DNA from: Providencia alcalifaciens
GTDB taxonomy: Bacteria > Pseudomonadota > Gammaproteobacteria > Enterobacterales > Enterobacteriaceae
Direction of reading: 5' to 3'
Assembly: GCF_915403165.1 (NCBI RefSeq)
Contig: NZ_OU659204.1
Location: 3,100,001-3,164,000, forward strand
Length of the DNA: 64,000 nucleotides
Shown: positions 61,257 through 64,000 of the stretch, piece after piece
Layout: every line of letters begins with the position of its first letter
Position numbering within the stretch: the stretch's first letter is position 1
Program-made: the position numbers and the translations under genes
Notes under the pieces: model-generated
Database searches by the model: none
The model's input: the letters and a program-made list of their open reading frames with translations, nothing else
Told to the model about the DNA's origin: nothing

Positions 61257-62095
61257 TAGTAACCATCTGAATCAAAGTCAGGGCTAAATTCCTGAGTATT
61301 TAAACGATAAACTTGGGTTTCAATCACTTTTTCCCCTTGTTCATTCACCATTAGTTCCAGATAGCGCCAGCCCGGTGCGACCGAATCTAAAGCAAAATTG
61401 GTGCAGTGTGGCTTAAACTGTACACAGGTCGATGGCGTTGCTAACAGGCGGATACCATGCCAGTTTTCATCCATTTCTTGGTGAATATGTCCGCATAGCA
61501 TCGCTTTCACATTGGGGTAGTTTTTAAGATAGTCCGCCAAAATATGTGAATTTCGTAAACTGTGCTGATCTAGCCAAGTGCAGCCAGAAGGTAGTGGATG
61601 ATGATGCAGCATAATCAGTGTCGTGCGTGTCGGCTGCTCATCTAAACACTGTTTCATCCATTCCAGTTGCTGCTCAGAAAGCTCACCGTGAGCAACATCT
61701 TGTAATTGGCTATCTAGCATTAAAATTTGCCAATCATCACCAACAAAGACCTGCTTAGCACTCGAAATACCGGCAATTTTTAAGGTGCCTACCATCGCGG
61801 GGGGATAATCGTGATTTCCCGGTAGCCAAACGCAAGGTGCAGGAATACGCTCAATCCCAGCCGCAAAATGTTGATAGGCTTTAGGTGATTGGTCTTGAAC
61901 GAGATCCCCTGTGGCGACAATTAAATCGACAGGTAAGTTTTGTTCTGCAATCGCATCAAGTACCGCCTGATAGCTTCGGTAAGTATTGATCCCTAAAAGG
62001 GTGTTTTCCGTATCAGCAAAAAGATGCGTATCAGTAACTTGTAATATTCTAATAACTTTAGGGTTATTAGCAGTCACTTTAAGCTGGCTGTCCAA
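61256..62095 (-). CDS. cpdA: 3',5'-cyclic AMP phosphodiesterase CpdA
   Basis: CpdA hydrolyses cAMP to AMP and so moderates catabolite control by CRP. The 279-residue protein is a class III metallophosphoesterase with metal motifs D-T-H-L near residue 22, G-D-L-V-Q-D near 62, G-N-H-D-Y near 94, and C-G-H-I-H-Q near 205. It lies in the conserved nudF-cpdA-yqiA-parE group, but the small gene yqiB that E. coli has between nudF and cpdA is missing from the 133-base gap. Confidence 0.95.
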   Translation of the reverse strand: MDSQLKVTANNPKVIRILQVTDTHLFADTENTLLGINTYRSYQAVLDAIAEQNLPVDLIVATGDLVQDQSPKAYQHFAAGIERIPAPCVWLPGNHDYPPAMVGTLKIAGISSAKQVFVGDDWQILMLDSQLQDVAHGELSEQQLEWMKQCLDEQPTRTTLIMLHHHPLPSGCTWLDQHSLRNSHILADYLKNYPNVKAMLCGHIHQEMDENWHGIRLLATPSTCVQFKPHCTNFALDSVAPGWRYLELMVNEQGEKVIETQVYRLNTQEFSPDFDSDGY

Positions 62096-62228
62096 AGTCT
62101 TCCTTTATCCTTAAAAATAGCGCTAAGTATTATCACCTAACCTGTAAAGTGCGTAGGTTACTGATTTTAACCTAACTATCGACTCAATATCTGCTAATCA
62201 GCACACACTTCACTAGATTAATGGTTAT

Positions 62229-62867
62229 TTAAATCAGTTTCACCCATTTTTCATGCAGCTTTTGGTGATTCAGTTGTAGCCATTGAATGGCAATCACGGT
62301 TGCCGCATTATCAATTTTACCCTCTTCAACCCACTGATAAGCTTGCTCTCGGCTCACTACATGCACTCGAATATCTTCATTTTCCGAAGCCAAGCCATGA
62401 ATACCTTTTGCCAACGAGCTATCGACCTCTCCAACAAAAACATGAATCCGTTCGCTGGTGCCTCCTGGGCTAGATAAATAGCTAATCGGTTTTTCTATTC
62501 GTCCAATGGTGAGGCCTGCTTCTTCCGTTGATTCCCGGCGAACCACCTCTTCGGGGGATTCATTCTCTTCTATCATTCCCGCGACTATCTCTAACAACCA
62601 TGGCGTTTCGCTTGATTCAAAAGCAGGAAAACGAATTTGCTCGATTAACACGACCTTATCGGTTTGTGGATCATAAGGCAGTATTGCCCCCGCATGCCCT
62701 CTTTCAAATACTTCGCGAACAATTTCTTTGCTCCACCCACCTTCAAATAATCGATGTTTAAATCGATATTCAATCATTTGAAAAAAACCGTTAAATAATT
62801 TACGCTTAGATATAATTTCAATATCATTTTTACTGTATTTAATCGGGTTTTCGATTTTATTATTCAT
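62229..62867 (-). CDS. nudF: ADP-ribose pyrophosphatase NudF
   Basis: NudF hydrolyses ADP-ribose to AMP and ribose 5-phosphate, clearing a reactive metabolite. The 212-residue protein has a complete Nudix box: A-G-M-I-E-E-N-E-S then R-R-E-S-T-E-E-A-G-L at about residues 96-119. The S-S-P-G-G-T-S-E-R stretch after it matches ADP-ribose-specific members. It is divergent from tolC, as in E. coli, and reads toward cpdA after a 133-base gap without a gene. Confidence 0.94.
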   Translation of the reverse strand: MNNKIENPIKYSKNDIEIISKRKLFNGFFQMIEYRFKHRLFEGGWSKEIVREVFERGHAGAILPYDPQTDKVVLIEQIRFPAFESSETPWLLEIVAGMIEENESPEEVVRRESTEEAGLTIGRIEKPISYLSSPGGTSERIHVFVGEVDSSLAKGIHGLASENEDIRVHVVSREQAYQWVEEGKIDNAATVIAIQWLQLNHQKLHEKWVKLI

Positions 62868-63175
62868 TGATAGTCTCCTAATCCCTTCATTTTTATACTA
62901 ACAAAGATGGAAGGATGAAATCAGTTTTTAAGGTTTTTTAACCTTAGATGAGGTAATGTTTAAACAAATTGAGACTAAATGGCACAAAAGGCTACCGTTT
63001 TCCGTGCCACACCTCTGTTACAATGTGCGCCATTATTCAAATTTATGAGCAACAATAGGGTCTGTTTTGAGAACGGTCTCTCTTTTCAGAGTTCCAACAG
63101 CCTATCATCGTCCTTAACATGATAAGTTTTAGACAACAGGCTCCATATAATTTGCTGTTTAATCAAGGAATCAAA
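62868..63175. other. Divergent nudF-tolC control region
   Basis: About 308 bases. It holds a candidate MarA/SoxS/Rob box, an inverted repeat TGGCAC / GTGCCA (62980-63009), a -10 like TACAAT at 63019-63024, and a leader of about 145 bases before tolC. A possible short upstream frame (63045-63122, 25 codons) lacks a ribosome site. Confidence 0.6.
62979..62997 (+). promoter_or_regulatory. Candidate MarA/SoxS/Rob box of tolC
   Basis: Reading AYNGCACNNWNNRYYAAAY, bases 62979-62994 match at all eleven defined positions of the first sixteen; the last three differ. It overlaps the expected -35 region of a promoter with -10 TACAAT (63019-63024), whose own -35 (CGTTTT) is poor, as in activator-dependent promoters. 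E. coli tolC is in the mar/sox/rob regulon. Confidence 0.5.
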
Positions 63176-64000
63176 ATGAAGAAACTGCTTCCCCTTTTTA
63201 TTGCGATGAGTTTTGTGGGTCTCAGTGCTAATAGTTACGCAGAAGATTTACTTCAGGTTTACCAAAAATCCAAAGACAGTAACCCGGAACTCAGAAAGTC
63301 ATTTGCTGAGCGTAATCAGGCTTTTGAGAAAATCAACGAAGCACGTAGCCCGCTGTTACCGCAATTAGGTTTAGGCGCTGGAGCAACCTATGGCAGCGGT
63401 TACCGTGATGCAAGCAACACCGAAAGCACGGGTCTTAATGCGTCATTAAAATTGACCCAGACTGTGTTTGACATGTCAAAATGGCGTCAGTTGGATCTTC
63501 AAGAAAAAACCGCAGGAATTTCTGATGTTACCTATCAGACAAGCCAGCAACAGCTTATTTTAGATACCGCAACGGCTTATTTTAACGTATTGAAAGCCAT
63601 TGATGCGTTATCTTACATCCAAGCCAACAAAGAAGCGGTTTACCGCCAGTTAGACCAAACAACACAACGTTTTAACGTCGGCTTAGTCGCAATCACTGAC
63701 GTACAAAACGCCCGTGCAAATTACGATAGCGTGATTGCACAAGAAGTCGCTGGTCGCAATGATTTAGTTAACGCGGTTGAAAAACTTCGCCAAGTCAGCG
63801 GTGTTTACTATAGCCAGTTAGCTTCTTTAAATATTGACCGTTTCAAAACTGCTAATCCAGAAGATGTTGAGTCTATCTTAAAAGAAGCTGAACAGCGTAA
63901 CCTGAGCTTACTGAGTGCCCGTTTAGCGCAAGACGTTTCTCGTGAAAACATCCGTTTAGCGGAAACTGGCCATATGCCGACCGTAGGCCTAGATGCATCC
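63176..64000 (+). CDS. tolC: Outer-membrane channel TolC, N-terminal part (cut by window end)
   Basis: TolC is the trimeric outer-membrane exit duct for multidrug efflux pumps and type I secretion. The first 275 codons are present and the gene continues past the window. A signal peptide covers residues 1-22 (cleavage S-Y-A before E-D-L-L-Q-V-Y). The long helical repeat typical of the family is visible, with A-R-S-P-L-L-P-Q-L near residue 56, Q-T-V-F-D near 97 and R-F-N-V-G-L-V-A-I-T-D-V near 163. The ATG at 63176 is preceded by AAGGA. Confidence 0.96.
   Translation, partial: MKKLLPLFIAMSFVGLSANSYAEDLLQVYQKSKDSNPELRKSFAERNQAFEKINEARSPLLPQLGLGAGATYGSGYRDASNTESTGLNASLKLTQTVFDMSKWRQLDLQEKTAGISDVTYQTSQQQLILDTATAYFNVLKAIDALSYIQANKEAVYRQLDQTTQRFNVGLVAITDVQNARANYDSVIAQEVAGRNDLVNAVEKLRQVSGVYYSQLASLNIDRFKTANPEDVESILKEAEQRNLSLLSARLAQDVSRENIRLAETGHMPTVGLDAS

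Noticed and set aside
63045..63122. 25-codon frame in the tolC leader
   Set aside because: It has no ribosome site and serine-rich, low-information content. It is kept only as a remark in the control-region entry.

Overview
The window is ordinary chromosomal core sequence from a gamma-proteobacterium of the order Enterobacterales. Almost every protein can be matched from memory to an Escherichia coli K-12 counterpart, but the moderate to low G+C, the AT-rich spacers and several local gene-content differences point to the Morganellaceae, most likely Providencia. This genus call is inference. No prophage, insertion sequence, CRISPR array, plasmid gene or toxin locus was found.

Layout. (1) 131-6952: syd, queF, ppnN, xni, rlmM, ygdD, gcvA and the small RNA gene gcvB. 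The sda and fuc genes that E. coli carries inside this block are absent. (2) 7309-14683: csdA-csdE, tcdA, mltA, three initiator tRNA genes, amiC, argA. (3) 14799-29156: the minus-strand run ppdA-ppdB-ygdB-ppdC-recC-ptrA-recB-recD, mostly with overlapping or nearly touching genes, followed by an unrecognised 191-residue ORF 24 bases after recD. (4) 29557-34349: thyA, lgt, ptsP, rppH. (5) 34466-37893: a TPP riboswitch followed by thiB-thiP-thiQ. (6) 37969-52913: polB, rapA, a repeat cluster, rluA, djlA, lptD-surA-pdxA-rsmA-apaG-apaH, folA. (7) 53116-64000: a LysE/RhtB-type exporter, ftsP, plsC, parC, parE, yqiA, cpdA, nudF and the first 275 codons of tolC, which runs off the window.

Functions fall into clear groups: double-strand-break repair (RecBCD, DNA polymerase II), chromosome decatenation (ParC/ParE), envelope biogenesis (LptD, SurA, TolC, PlsC, Lgt, AmiC, MltA, FtsP, DjlA), RNA processing and modification (RlmM, RluA, RsmA, TcdA, QueF, RppH, GcvB), folate/thymidylate metabolism (ThyA, FolA), thiamine uptake (ThiBPQ) and initiator tRNA supply.

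The most interesting items are the unrecognised gene appended to the recCBD run, which looks like two tandem ferredoxin-like units; a thymidylate synthase of a different subtype from E. coli ThyA, flanked by 16-bp tandem repeats; a thiB riboswitch whose three competing helices can be drawn base by base; a terminator hairpin that contains the polB ribosome-binding region; an FtsP signal peptide with R-C-R in place of twin arginine; and two clusters of inverted or tandem repeats (3975-4166 and 43578-43842). The order of blocks also differs from E. coli, with joins at rppH/thiB and folA/ftsP.
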